64,000 nt of DNA from Streptomyces tailanensis (GCF_008386495.1 NZ_VTHJ01000043.1:1-64000); one strand, 5' to 3'. Counted from the first letter of the stretch, positions 42,108 to 50,047 are shown. Translations and numbers: made by a program. The notes: generated from the letters alone by a model not told the origin.

Positions 42108-42141
42108 GCTGTCAGGCTGTCAGCTCAACCAATTCCGCTGA

Positions 42142-42669
42142 ATAGCCAGGGTTGACCCGGCCCATAGCACGATCGGGTTTTCCGTCCGGCATGCCATGAT
42201 CACCAATGTACGCGGAAAATTCACCGCATTCGAAGGACTGCTCAGGCTCGACGGGACCCATCCCACGCGGTCCGAGGCCCACGTCAGTGTCCAGACCGGC
42301 AGTCTCGACACGGGCATCGCGCAGCGGGACACCCATGTCACCGGCCCCGACTTTCTCGACTCGGCGACGTTCCCGCTCATGAGCTTTCGCTCCACCGGGG
42401 TCGTGGAGGTCGGCGACGGCCGGTTCCGCATGGTCGGCGGCCTTCGGATCAAGGACGTCGAACTGCCCCTTCCCATCGATCTCGAGTTCGGCGGGGCAGG
42501 CCAGGACGCCAACGGGCAGAACCGTGTCGGCTTCGAGGGCACAACCACCCTGAAGCGCTCCGACTGGGGGATCGACTGGAACTCGGCGCCGGCCACAGGC
42601 GGAGTGCTGATCAGCGACAAGGTGAAGCTGAGCTTCGACATCTCGGCCGTACGTCTGGACACGCGATGA
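42142..42669 (+). pseudogene. YceI-family lipocalin-like protein lacking its 5' end
   Basis: In one frame the sequence reads ARVDPAHSTIGFSVRHAMIT, NVRGKFTAFEGLLRLDGTHP, and on to DWGIDWNSAPATGGVLISDK, a near-complete YceI domain (isoprenoid-binding beta-barrel). A TGA at 42139-42141 stops the frame upstream, and no start codon exists before ATG 42196, which lies inside beta-strand 1. About 10-15 N-terminal codons were therefore lost, apparently at the junction with IS1380 debris. Translation from ATG 42196 would give a 157-residue barrel missing its first strand. Confidence 0.65.
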
Positions 42670-42881
42670 CTCAAGCTGCCGAGAACCGGATCGGCACGGC
42701 AGCCACAGTCGAGTCGCTGACCGCCGAAGCCGCGGAGCTCGCAACCCGCGTCAAGGAACTGCGCCAGGACATCGTGGACCTCGATGAGCGGATCGAAGCT
42801 GCTTCCGACGCTCTGCGCCGGCTCTCCGCCCGACCGGCCAAGGTCAGCCGAACAGGCGACCTGCGTGGCAGGATCAGCTGA
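42666..42881 (+). CDS. Small coiled-coil protein coupled to yceI
   Basis: A 71-residue protein overlapping the YceI stop by four bases (ATGA). A heptad-like stretch (LTAEAAELATRVKELRQDIV, then DLDERIEAASDALRRL) predicts one coiled coil. It ends in a basic tail. Family not recognised. Coupling to yceI suggests co-function. Confidence 0.6.
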   Translation: MTQAAENRIGTAATVESLTAEAAELATRVKELRQDIVDLDERIEAASDALRRLSARPAKVSRTGDLRGRIS

Positions 42882-42919
42882 GCTTCACTGACCTGGCCGT
42901 CTCGACCGAGAGAGACCTG

Positions 42920-43849
42920 ATGTCTCCGATGATCCGCAGGGCCGTGATCCCCGCCGCCGGACTCGGCTCCCGTCTGCTGCCCCTGACGAAGGCGACACCG
43001 AAGGAGATGCTCCCGGTCGGCGACAAGCCGGTCATCGAGCACACCGTGCGCGAGCTGGTGGACTCCGGCATCACCGACATCACCATCGTCGTCTCCAGCG
43101 GCAAGAGCCTCATCCAGGACCACTTCCGCCCCAACCCCGCTCTCGTCGAACAACTCCGCGCGGACCGCAAGACGGCCTACGCGGACGCGGTGGAGGAGGT
43201 CGCGGAGCTGGCCCGCCGGGGCCACATCACCTACCTCGACCAGTACGGCCCGTACGGCAACGGCACCCCGGTGCTGAACGCCGCACGGGCCTTCGGCGAC
43301 GAGCCGGTGCTGGTGCTGTGGCCCGACGACGTCTTCGTGGCCGAGGTCCCCCGCGCCCAGCAGCTGATCCGCGCGTACGAGCAGACCGGCTGCCCGGTGC
43401 TCGCGCTCCTGCCGATGGACCCCGCCGAGTCCCAGCGCTACGGCGTTCCCCTCGTCAAGGAGGACCTGGGAGACGGCCAGCTGCGGATCACCGGCCTGGT
43501 CGAGAAACCCGAGCCCGCCGCCGCCCCGTCGGCGTACGCGGCCATCGGCGGCTATGTCGTCACCCCCGGCATCATCGACGAACTCCGTGAGCAGACCCGC
43601 CGCTGGTACGAGCATCAGACCGGCGAGATCTACCTCACCGACGCCATCAACGCGTACGCCGCCACCCGCGCGGTGTACGGCCAGGTCATCAGGGGCCGCT
43701 GGTACGACACCGGCAACCCGGCCGACTATCTGGTCGCCCAGATGGCGTTCGCCCTCGCCCACCCGGAGTACGGCCCCCTCCTGCGCGGCCTGGTCACCGG
43801 CCTCGACGCCGGCCATACCGCCGTCGGCTCAGGGGACACCGACACCTGA
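42920..43849 (+). CDS. galU: UTP-glucose-1-phosphate uridylyltransferase
   Basis: A 309-residue nucleotidyltransferase that makes UDP-glucose. The signature AAGLGSRLLPLTKATPKEML (about residues 12-31) holds the nucleotide-binding loop. ITYLDQYGPYGNGTPVLNAA, LVLWPDDVF, ITGLVEKPEP and GEIYLTDAINAYAA follow the GalU pattern. The start is ATG 42920. It supplies cell-envelope and trehalose metabolism. It is followed by a convergent hydrolase-like gene. Confidence 0.93.
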   Translation: MSPMIRRAVIPAAGLGSRLLPLTKATPKEMLPVGDKPVIEHTVRELVDSGITDITIVVSSGKSLIQDHFRPNPALVEQLRADRKTAYADAVEEVAELARRGHITYLDQYGPYGNGTPVLNAARAFGDEPVLVLWPDDVFVAEVPRAQQLIRAYEQTGCPVLALLPMDPAESQRYGVPLVKEDLGDGQLRITGLVEKPEPAAAPSAYAAIGGYVVTPGIIDELREQTRRWYEHQTGEIYLTDAINAYAATRAVYGQVIRGRWYDTGNPADYLVAQMAFALAHPEYGPLLRGLVTGLDAGHTAVGSGDTDT

Positions 43850-43875
43850 TCGCCCTCCGCGTCCGGGCGGGAGCC

Positions 43876-44526
43876 TCATGGCAGCGGTTCGTCCGTCACC
43901 GCGGTCGCGCCGGAGTGGGCGCGGACGAGCGCGATCACGGTGTCGGTGGTGTGGTCGAGGTGGCTTCGGCCGTCGGGCAGCATGCCCTCCGGGCTGATGT
44001 AGCTGTGCGGCCCGAGGTGGGTGGCCGGGTCGAGGCGATGCACGGTGATCTTCCCGGCTCGGCGGGCGCGATTCCATCCGCTGCGGCGGAACAGGCGCCA
44101 GTGCTGAGGAAAGATCCACGTGCCGACGCGCTCGATCCGGTCGCCCGCGCTGGTGAGTTGATGCACGTGCTCGGCGTGGGTGAGGTCGTTGGCGCCGTTG
44201 TGGAATCCGCCGAGCGTGATCACCACGACTGGGGAGCGCAGCTGGGAGTGCAGTTCCTCGACCACGCCGGTGGCGACCTGGGCGCCGCCGCTGTAGCTGA
44301 GCAGCACCACGGGGACACCGCTGTCGGGCCGGTAGCCGGCGAGCCGGAGCTGCGTGGCGATCTGGTAGCCGACGGCCCGGTTGTACAGGGGGCGGTACCG
44401 GTGGTCGGCGGCGACGAAGACCTGCATGACGTTGTGCAGGAACAGCAGCAGCCCGATGCGCCGACGCAGCCACGCCCACACCGGTCGGTCGGCCAGCGGG
44501 TCGGCCAGGGGCGAGTACGGCTGCAC
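43876..44526 (-). CDS. Alpha/beta-hydrolase-like protein (possibly the 3' part of a TAG-split gene)
   Basis: A 216-residue product from GTG 44526. A nucleophile elbow GVPVVLLSYSGGAQVATGVV (Ser in YSGG, about residue 80) and later VITLGGFHNGAND and GPHSYISPEGML suggest an alpha/beta hydrolase fold. The start codon comes immediately after an in-frame TAG, with no ribosome-binding site at a proper distance. The preceding frame reads smoothly into it (LAKPERAGHRVAVA, stop, VQPYSPLADP). It may therefore be the second half of one gene interrupted by a nonsense codon. Confidence 0.6.
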   Translation of the reverse strand: MQPYSPLADPLADRPVWAWLRRRIGLLLFLHNVMQVFVAADHRYRPLYNRAVGYQIATQLRLAGYRPDSGVPVVLLSYSGGAQVATGVVEELHSQLRSPVVVITLGGFHNGANDLTHAEHVHQLTSAGDRIERVGTWIFPQHWRLFRRSGWNRARRAGKITVHRLDPATHLGPHSYISPEGMLPDGRSHLDHTTDTVIALVRAHSGATAVTDEPLP

Positions 44527-44795
44527 CTACGCGACCGCGACGCGGTGTCCGGCCCGCTCCGGCTTCGCTAGCACGTAGGGCAGGTCGATCAGGAGCCGAC
44601 CCTGGCGGATACGCAAGGTCGGCGCGCACAGGGCGGCGGTGGCGGGCACGTGGGGCGGCAGCCGGAAGCGGATACGCACCGGATGCCAGTCGGCCCGGCA
44701 GGCGGGATCGGGCCGCACGGGCAGGCGCAGGGTGAGCACCGCGTAGTGGAACGGGTCGCGTGGACGTCGAAGACCAAGCGGCAGATCCTGGCCGT
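44527..44795 (-). pseudogene. Upstream portion of the TAG-split hydrolase-like gene
   Basis: In the same frame as the following hydrolase this segment reads FHYAVLTLRLPVRPDPACRA, IRFRLPPHVPATAALCAPTL, RQGRLLIDLPYVLAKPERAG and stops at TAG (44527-44529). Upstream it is fused through a heptanucleotide repeat to a kinase fragment, so no natural start is visible. Function unknown. Confidence 0.45.
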
Positions 44796-44892
44796 CCCCC
44801 GTCCCCCGTCCCCCGTCCCCCGTCCTCCGTTCCCCGTCCTCCGTTCCCCGTTCCCCGTCCTCCGTTCCCCGTCCTCCGTCCTCCGTCCTCCG
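44796..44892. repeat. Heptanucleotide tandem repeat, about 14 units
   Basis: The units are CCCCCGT, CCTCCGT and TCCCCGT, phased every 7 bases from 44796 to 44892, the last unit incomplete. The first four are CCCCCGT; the remainder alternate CCTCCGT and TCCCCGT. Because 7 is not divisible by 3, gain or loss of a unit shifts any reading frame across it. On the minus strand it encodes short RTGDGG/RGTEDG-type peptides in all frames. It lies between a kinase fragment and the hydrolase-like frame. Confidence 0.9.
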
Positions 44893-45175
44893 CCCGCCAA
44901 GGCGGTTGGCGCTCGCGGAACGGCGGGTGTCCCACGAGGGGTTCGTACAGGACGCACCCGAGCGCATAGACATCGGAGGCCGGTACGGCCGACCGGCCGA
45001 GCGCGCGTTCCGGTGCCGGGTAGCTGCTGGTACCGAGGACCTGGCCGGTACGGGTGAGCCCGGCGGCGGCTTCGTCGGCGGCGCGGGCGATGCCGAAGTC
45101 GGCAGCCTTGACGGTGCCGTCGGCGGCGAGCATCAAGTTGCCCGGCTTGATGTCCCGATGGACGACGCCCGGCAT
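44893..45175 (-). pseudogene. C-lobe fragment of a Ser/Thr protein kinase
   Basis: The frame begins VVHRDIKPGNLMLAADGTVK (catalytic loop HRD), then KAADFGIARAADEA (DFG), SSYPAPERALGRSAVPASDV (APE-type motif) and YALGCVLYEPLVGHPPFRER. The N-lobe, with the Gly-loop, Lys and alpha-C Glu, is missing. The 3' end dissolves into the heptanucleotide repeat. It cannot be an active Hanks-type kinase. An ORF of 448 codons spans this region but is mostly repeat and antisense sequence. Confidence 0.75.
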
Positions 45176-45214
45176 CCGCTACGCCGGCGCCGCCTGCACC
45201 GGTCTTGCCGACGC

Positions 45215-45251
45215 GCCGTACAGCGCCGCCAGGTCGGCAGCGCTGTACGGC
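45215..45251. terminator. 12-bp inverted repeat downstream of the PLP decarboxylase
   Basis: GCCGTACAGCGC and GCGCTGTACGGC are perfect inverted copies with a 13-base loop, about 100 bp past the decarboxylase stop on its transcribed side. A terminator is plausible. Confidence 0.5.
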
Positions 45252-45349
45252 CGGCGATGGTGTCGCCGTGCCGCCCCCATCCGCAGCGAGAAAGGCGTCC
45301 CGGTGAGGCGGATGCCCCTCGCGCCCGCAGCCTCATCAATCCGGCGGAC

Positions 45350-46756
45350 CTATGTGGTCACGCACCGGCGGAGCGTGCGGAGCATGTCGATGACGTCGTC
45401 GGCACGGGTGTCCGGGTTGACGAAGGCCATGCGCAGAACCGTCGCGCCGTTCCACTGTGTCGGCACGCAGAGCATGGCGCCCGTTTCGGCGGCCCGGGCG
45501 GACCAGGAGGCGTAGTCCTGCGGGCCCCACCCAGGGCGTTCGAGGAGGAGGACGGACAGTTCGGGATCGGTCGTCAGGCGCAGATGGTCGCTGGCGCGTA
45601 TGGCGTCGGCTACCAGTCGGCTCGTGGTCAGGGTCTGTTCCACGGCACGCGAGTACCGCTCGGTTCCGTGGACGGCCAGGCTGAACCAGAACGGCAGCCC
45701 GCGGGCACGGCGGCTGAGGTGGAGGGCCAGGTCCGCCGGATTGTGGACGTCGCGGTCGATGGCGTCGAGATAGTGCGCCGACTGGCTGTGCGCGGCCCGT
45801 GCCGGTGCGGGGTCCCGGTAGAGCAGTGCGCAGCAGTCGTAGGGGGCGAAGAGCCACTTGTGAGGGTCGACGATGAAACTGTCAGCGCGTTCGATGCCGG
45901 TGTAGAGGTGGCGCACGCTGGGTGCGGCCAGGCCGGCTCCGCCGTAGGCGCCGTCGACGTGCAGCCACACGTGGTGGCGCTCGCACGCGTCGGCGATGTC
46001 GTCGAGGTCGTCGATCAGACCGGCGTTGGTGGTCCCGGCGGTCGCCACCACGGCGAACACGCCGGCCGTGGAGTCGAGGACCGTGTTCACGGCGGCTCCG
46101 GTGAGGTGTCCCCGCTGGTCGACGGGCGCGGTGACCACCTCGACGTCCATCGCGCGTGCCGCGGAGCTGATCGAGGAGTGGGCGGTGTCGGCGCAGACGA
46201 TCTTCCAGCCGTCCGTCGGCCGGGGCCGGGACGCGGCGGCAGCGGCGCGGGCCGTGATGAGAGCAGAGAGGTTGCCCATGGTGCCGCCGCTGACGAAGCA
46301 TCCTGCTGCGGTGCCGGGCCAGCCGAGCAGTTGGGTGAGCCAGGCCAGTGCTTCGTTCTCGGCGTGGATGGCACCGGCTCCGGCCTCCCAGGTGCCCGCG
46401 AAGATGTTCGCCGCGCCGGTGACCGCGTCGAAGGCGAGTGCGGCACGGGTGGGAGCCGCGGGGATGTAGGCGAGGTTCATCGCCCCGTTCTGGGCGCGGG
46501 TGGCGGGTGCCAGGACTCGGTCGAACAACTTCAGGGCCGCGGCGCCGCTGATTCCCCAGGGGGTGATGGCCGTACCGGCCGCGAGGGCGAGGTCGGCGGC
46601 GGAGCGGGCGCCTGTCACCGGATCCGGAGCCTGCGTTATGCGCCGCCGTGCGTAGTCCAGGGCGGCTGCCACGATCCCGTCCTCGTCGCCCCAGACCCGG
46701 TTGTCGGCGTGGGGCGGCCTGCTTGCTGACGTGTTGTTGCATTGCGCATTTTGCAT
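45350..46756 (-). CDS. PLP-dependent group II amino-acid decarboxylase
   Basis: A 468-residue fold-type I decarboxylase of the aromatic L-amino-acid/glutamate decarboxylase family. The PLP Lys is in SFIVDPHKWLFAPYDCCALL (about residue 295). The cofactor Asp/His pair is in HHVWLHVDGAYGGAGLAAPS, and the phosphate loop in GCFVSGGTMGNLSALITARA. AMNLAYIPAAPTRAALAFDA and GAGAIHAENEALAWL complete the family pattern. It is divergent from an Lrp-type regulator, with a perfect inverted repeat in between; such pairs usually respond to the substrate amino acid. The substrate is unknown. Confidence 0.9.
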   Translation of the reverse strand: MQNAQCNNTSASRPPHADNRVWGDEDGIVAAALDYARRRITQAPDPVTGARSAADLALAAGTAITPWGISGAAALKLFDRVLAPATRAQNGAMNLAYIPAAPTRAALAFDAVTGAANIFAGTWEAGAGAIHAENEALAWLTQLLGWPGTAAGCFVSGGTMGNLSALITARAAAAASRPRPTDGWKIVCADTAHSSISSAARAMDVEVVTAPVDQRGHLTGAAVNTVLDSTAGVFAVVATAGTTNAGLIDDLDDIADACERHHVWLHVDGAYGGAGLAAPSVRHLYTGIERADSFIVDPHKWLFAPYDCCALLYRDPAPARAAHSQSAHYLDAIDRDVHNPADLALHLSRRARGLPFWFSLAVHGTERYSRAVEQTLTTSRLVADAIRASDHLRLTTDPELSVLLLERPGWGPQDYASWSARAAETGAMLCVPTQWNGATVLRMAFVNPDTRADDVIDMLRTLRRCVTT

Positions 46757-46792
46757 AGCAAGAAGCTAGAAATTGTCATCAGAATGCGCAAT
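46741..46792. promoter_or_regulatory. Lrp-type operator pair between decarboxylase and regulator
   Basis: ATTGCGCATT (46741-46750) and AATGCGCAAT (46783-46792) are perfect 10-bp inverted copies with centres 42 bp apart, about four helical turns. Extra GCAT-type half-sites (TTTGCATAGCAA and GCATAATGC at 46812-46820) surround them. The first arm overlaps the decarboxylase start codon, suggesting repression by the Lrp-like protein. Confidence 0.7.
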
Positions 46793-46857
46793 AGGTGCCA
46801 TTAATTTTAAGCATAATGCTCAATCGAGAACGTCCACGCCCTGCCATACTGCGCACC

Positions 46858-47328
46858 ATGCGAAACCTCGACGCCCTCGACGCCCGGATCCTCCTGGCGC
46901 TCGACGCGGACCCGCGGGCCACGACGGTTGCCCTGGCCGATCGACTCGGCCTGGCCCGCAACACCGTGCAGGCACGCCTGAAACGACTCGAAGAAGACGG
47001 TCAGCTGAGGGAGCCCAGCCGGCGCGTGGACCCCGCCGCCCTCGGCTATCCGCTGCTGGCCCTGATCACGCTGTCGATCAGCCAGCGCGTAGGGCAGTCC
47101 ACCCGGGAGCCGATCCTGCGCATTCCGGAGGTGATCGAACTGCTCGTCACCACCGGCGACGGCGATCTGCTCGCCCGCGTCGTCGCCAAGGACACCGAGG
47201 ACCTGCACCGCATCACGAACCTGCTGCTGGAAGTACCCGGCGTCGTTCGCTCCAACACCACCATCGTCCTGCTCGAGGTGCAGCCGTTCAGCGTCCGGTC
47301 CCTGCTCGAGGGACACGCCGGCTCCTGA
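46858..47328 (+). CDS. Lrp/AsnC-family transcriptional regulator
   Basis: A 156-residue protein from ATG 46858. The N-terminal HTH has LDARILLALDADPRATTVAL and GLARNTVQARLKRLEEDGQL. The RAM ligand-binding domain includes VIELLVTTGDGDLLARVVAK and VPGVVRSNTTIVLLEVQPFS. It is divergent from the PLP decarboxylase, whose operator region it shares, so an amino-acid-responsive switch for decarboxylation is likely. Confidence 0.92.
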   Translation: MRNLDALDARILLALDADPRATTVALADRLGLARNTVQARLKRLEEDGQLREPSRRVDPAALGYPLLALITLSISQRVGQSTREPILRIPEVIELLVTTGDGDLLARVVAKDTEDLHRITNLLLEVPGVVRSNTTIVLLEVQPFSVRSLLEGHAGS

Positions 47329-47347
47329 CCTCGCGGAGCGGGTGGCC

Positions 47348-47411
47348 TCACTCTTTCACGTCGCGGAGCGTGCGCAGGATGCGCTCGAGGTGGCGGCGAT
47401 CTTCGACTGAG
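47348..47411 (-). pseudogene. Stub of a MarR-family regulator C-terminus
   Basis: The minus strand reads LSVEDRRHLERILRTLRDVKE then TGA at 47348-47350. This is the standard last helix of Streptomyces MarR-type proteins. Nothing else of the gene survives. An intact MarR gene starts just to the right on the opposite strand. Confidence 0.45.
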
Positions 47412-47466
47412 AGTGTTCAATGCACGAGGCGTGCGACAACCTGATCAGAAGGGCGGCGGGTACGAC

Positions 47467-47961
47467 GTGGACGGGCAGGCGGAGATCTCCACGGCCGAGG
47501 AGGCCGCGAACAACGCGCTGGTGCTGGCCTTCGGGCGGCTGCAGGGGGCCGCGAACCGGCTGGAGTACATCCTGGGCCGGGCACTGGAGCAGGAGTGCGG
47601 CGTCAGCCATCTGATGTTCGAGGTGCTGCTGATTCTGGGCCGGGCCGGTGACCCGGGGCTGTCGATGCGAGCCGTCGCGCAGGAGCAGGTGTTGACCACC
47701 GGGGGTGCGACGCGCCTGGTGGACCGTATGGAGGCGGCCGGGCTGGTCGAGCGCGCGGAGGACCCCGACGACCGCCGGGGGCGGTTGGTGCGCCTCACTC
47801 CCAAGGGAGCGGAGACGGCGGTCGCCGCCTCCCGGGTGCATGTCGAGAACATCAGGCGCTATTTTCTGGACCCCCTCCCGGCCGATCACCGCGCGCGGTT
47901 CGCCGAGGATCTGCGCATCCTGAGTCACAGCGCGCGGGAGCTGCTGCCGCGCCTGCCCTGA
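47467..47961 (+). CDS. MarR-family transcriptional regulator
   Basis: A 164-residue winged-helix regulator from GTG 47467; the frame is open to 47413 but the extra residues look non-coding. The HTH is LSMRAVAQEQVLTTGGATRL and VDRMEAAGLVERAEDPDDRR with the wing DRRGRLVRLTPKG. CGVSHLMFEVLLILGR precedes it. It heads a co-directional set (DsbA-like, MBL-fold, NTF2-like) across a 178-bp gap containing MarR-type inverted repeats, so it probably controls that set. Confidence 0.9.
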   Translation: MDGQAEISTAEEAANNALVLAFGRLQGAANRLEYILGRALEQECGVSHLMFEVLLILGRAGDPGLSMRAVAQEQVLTTGGATRLVDRMEAAGLVERAEDPDDRRGRLVRLTPKGAETAVAASRVHVENIRRYFLDPLPADHRARFAEDLRILSHSARELLPRLP

Positions 47962-48061
47962 TGCGATTCCTGGGGATGCGGCCGTACATCGACCGGCATT
48001 CACCAGTCGCAGTCCACTGAAGCAAGCCAAGAGCGTGATGACCATCACAGGAGCAGGGAAA

Positions 48062-48093
48062 TATCTGACTGAGCAGATACTGTTCTGTCAGAT
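48062..48093. promoter_or_regulatory. Nested inverted repeats, candidate MarR operator
   Basis: TATCTG-N6-CAGATA (48062-48079) is perfect. ATCTGAC (48063-48069) also pairs with GTCAGAT (48087-48093), giving overlapping alternatives. They lie 47-78 bp upstream of the DsbA-like gene. The symmetry and length fit MarR binding. Confidence 0.65.
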
Positions 48094-48139
48094 GAATCGC
48101 TCACGTCAGGTGAGCGCCCCACTGTGCCGAGGTCATGAG

Positions 48140-48754
48140 ATGAAACTCGTCTACGTCTTCGATGCCTACTGCGGCTGGTCGCACGGGTTCTCCGCGACCC
48201 TGCGCGAGGTTGTCTCCCGCCACCCCGACCTGCCCGTGGAGGTCGTCTCCGGCGGTCTGTTCACCGGCCCGCGCCGGGTACCGATCCGCGAGTTCGGCCA
48301 TGTCCTGGGGTCCAACGCCAAGATCGCCGAGCTGACCGGCGCGGAGTTCGGCGAAGCGTACGAACGGCTGATCGCGGACGGCTCGTTCGTCATGGACTCG
48401 GAAGCCGCAGCGCGCGGGGTGGCCGCCCTGCGCAAGGCAGCCCCCGACCGGGCGGCCGAGCCGGCCACCGTGCTGCAGCACGCCTTCTACGTCGACGGCC
48501 TCAGCCTCTCCGAGCCGGACACGTACCGGAAGGTCGCTGAGCAGGCGGGCCTGGACGCCGCTGCCGTCGTGACCGCCTTCCAGGCGCCCGAGACGCAGGC
48601 GACGGCCGCCGCCGACTTCCGCCGCGCCGCCGAGCTGGGCGTCACCGGCTTCCCCACCCTCCTCGCCGCCGAGGGCGACCGTGTCACCGCCCTGGCCCAC
48701 GGCCACGCCACCGCCGACGACATCGACCACCGCCTCGCGGCCCTCACCGCCTGA
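48140..48754 (+). CDS. DsbA-family thioredoxin-like protein with single active-site Cys
   Basis: A 204-residue DsbA-like protein from ATG 48140. The active-site position reads DAYCGWSHGFSATLRE: a CGWS motif where relatives have CGWC, so only a monothiol mechanism or glutathione/mycothiol-transferase-like chemistry is possible. The cis-Pro loop is GVTGFPTLLAAEG near residue 180. An alpha-helical insert carries the specificity region. It lacks a signal peptide. It begins a three-gene set downstream of MarR. Confidence 0.85.
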   Translation: MKLVYVFDAYCGWSHGFSATLREVVSRHPDLPVEVVSGGLFTGPRRVPIREFGHVLGSNAKIAELTGAEFGEAYERLIADGSFVMDSEAAARGVAALRKAAPDRAAEPATVLQHAFYVDGLSLSEPDTYRKVAEQAGLDAAAVVTAFQAPETQATAAADFRRAAELGVTGFPTLLAAEGDRVTALAHGHATADDIDHRLAALTA

Positions 48755-48798
48755 CTTCCGTCCCCATCTGTCCCGACCCCTTTCTCCAGGAGCCCACC

Positions 48799-49605
48799 AT
48801 GAGCACCCTCTCCTTCAAGGTCCTCGACCTCGACTTCCCCGCCGGGTCCAAGAACAAGACCGCCACCCTCGTCACCGGCGAACACGAGGCCCTGCTGGTC
48901 GACGCCGCGTTCACGCGGGCCGACGGCCACCGCCTGACAGCGGAGATCCTCGACTCCGGCAAGAAGCTCACCACCGTGTTCGTCAGCCACGGCGACCCGG
49001 ACTTCTACTTCGGCGCCGAAGTCCTCGCCGACGCCTTCCCCGACGCGCAGTTCGTCGCCACCCCGCTCGTCATCGAGCACATCAAGCACTCCTACGAAGG
49101 CAAGCTCAAGGCGTGGGCGGCCCTGGGCGCGAACCTGCCCACCCGCCTGGTCGACATCGAGCCGCTGACCGGCGACCTGGCCCTGGAGGGCCACCGCTTC
49201 GAGCTCAAGGGCGGCCCGGCCGGCCTGCCCGACCGCCACTACCTGTGGCAGGCCGAGCAGAAGGCGATCCTCGGCGGCGTCCTGCTCTTCCAGCAGGAGC
49301 ACGTCTGGGTCGCCGACACCCCCACCCCCGAGGACCGTTCCGTCTGGGTGAACCTGCTGGACGAGATGGCCGCGCTCCAGCCCGAGCTGGTCGTACCCGG
49401 CCACCGCCTGCCCGGCACGCCCGCCGACGCCTCCGCCATCACCGCCACCCACGACTACCTGATCGCCTTCGAGGAGGAGCTGGGCAAGGCCGCCGACGGC
49501 GCCGCGCTGACCGACGCCCTCGTCAAGCGCTACCCGGACAACGGCATGCTCATCGCCGCCCGGATCGGCGCCAAGGTCGCCAAGGGCGAGATGAAGTGGG
49601 GCTGA
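48799..49605 (+). CDS. MBL-fold metallo-hydrolase with degenerate metal motif
   Basis: A 268-residue metallo-beta-lactamase-fold protein. The usual HxHxDH motif reads SHGDPDFYFG, so the second and last His are absent and metal binding must differ. Other landmarks are present: LLVDAAF (strand motif 1), GHRFELKGG, ILGGVLLFQQEHVWVADTPT, and VVPGHRLPG. The start is ATG 48799 behind AGGAG. It lies 44 bp after the DsbA-like gene and six bases before the NTF2-like gene. Confidence 0.85.
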   Translation: MSTLSFKVLDLDFPAGSKNKTATLVTGEHEALLVDAAFTRADGHRLTAEILDSGKKLTTVFVSHGDPDFYFGAEVLADAFPDAQFVATPLVIEHIKHSYEGKLKAWAALGANLPTRLVDIEPLTGDLALEGHRFELKGGPAGLPDRHYLWQAEQKAILGGVLLFQQEHVWVADTPTPEDRSVWVNLLDEMAALQPELVVPGHRLPGTPADASAITATHDYLIAFEEELGKAADGAALTDALVKRYPDNGMLIAARIGAKVAKGEMKWG

Positions 49606-49610
49606 CCGCC

Positions 49611-50033
49611 ATGGCACACGACAGCACCGACTTCACGACCTCGACCGCCCCCGCCGACGTCGTACGACGCCAGTACCTGGCGTCCGCGGCCGGTGACCTT
49701 CAGGCCCTGCGTGCCACCCTCGCCCCGGACGTGGAGTGGACGGAGATGGCGGGCTTCCCCCTCGCCGGCACCTACCGCACCCCCGAGGGCGTCACCTCCC
49801 AGGTGATGGAGAGGCTCGGCCGGGACTGGGACGACTGGATCGTCCACGACGACACCTACGTCGTCGACGGCGAGAACGTCGTCGTCCTCGCCCGCTACAC
49901 CGCCGTCAACAAGGCCACCGGCAAACCCATCGACGTCCGCGTCGCCCACCACTTCACCGTCCGCGGCGGACTCATCGTCCGCTTCGAACAGTTCGTGGAC
50001 ACCGCCCTCGTACGCGAAGCGATGACCGACTGA
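49611..50033 (+). CDS. NTF2/SnoaL-like protein
   Basis: A 140-residue cone-fold protein. Residues 20-130 give the SnoaL-like pattern: VRRQYLASAAGDLQALRATL, DVEWTEMAGFPLAGTYRTPE, DGENVVVLARYTAVNKATGK and VAHHFTVRGGLIVRFEQFVD. Such proteins are isomerases, hydrolases or ligand binders. The start codon ATG 49611 comes five bases after the MBL stop, so they are co-translated. Confidence 0.85.
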   Translation: MAHDSTDFTTSTAPADVVRRQYLASAAGDLQALRATLAPDVEWTEMAGFPLAGTYRTPEGVTSQVMERLGRDWDDWIVHDDTYVVDGENVVVLARYTAVNKATGKPIDVRVAHHFTVRGGLIVRFEQFVDTALVREAMTD

Positions 50034-50047
50034 CCGGCAACGCCACC

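Noticed and set aside
44796..44892. CRISPR array
   Set aside because: The units are contiguous 7-mers without spacers, so this is a simple tandem repeat.
43829..45175. 448-codon protein kinase
   Set aside because: Only the first about 95 codons match a kinase C-lobe; the remainder is heptanucleotide repeat and a wrong-frame reading of the hydrolase-like gene.
48799..49605. True metallo-beta-lactamase (carbapenemase) assignment
   Set aside because: The metal motif is degenerate and overall features match generic MBL-fold hydrolases, not antibiotic-hydrolysing enzymes.
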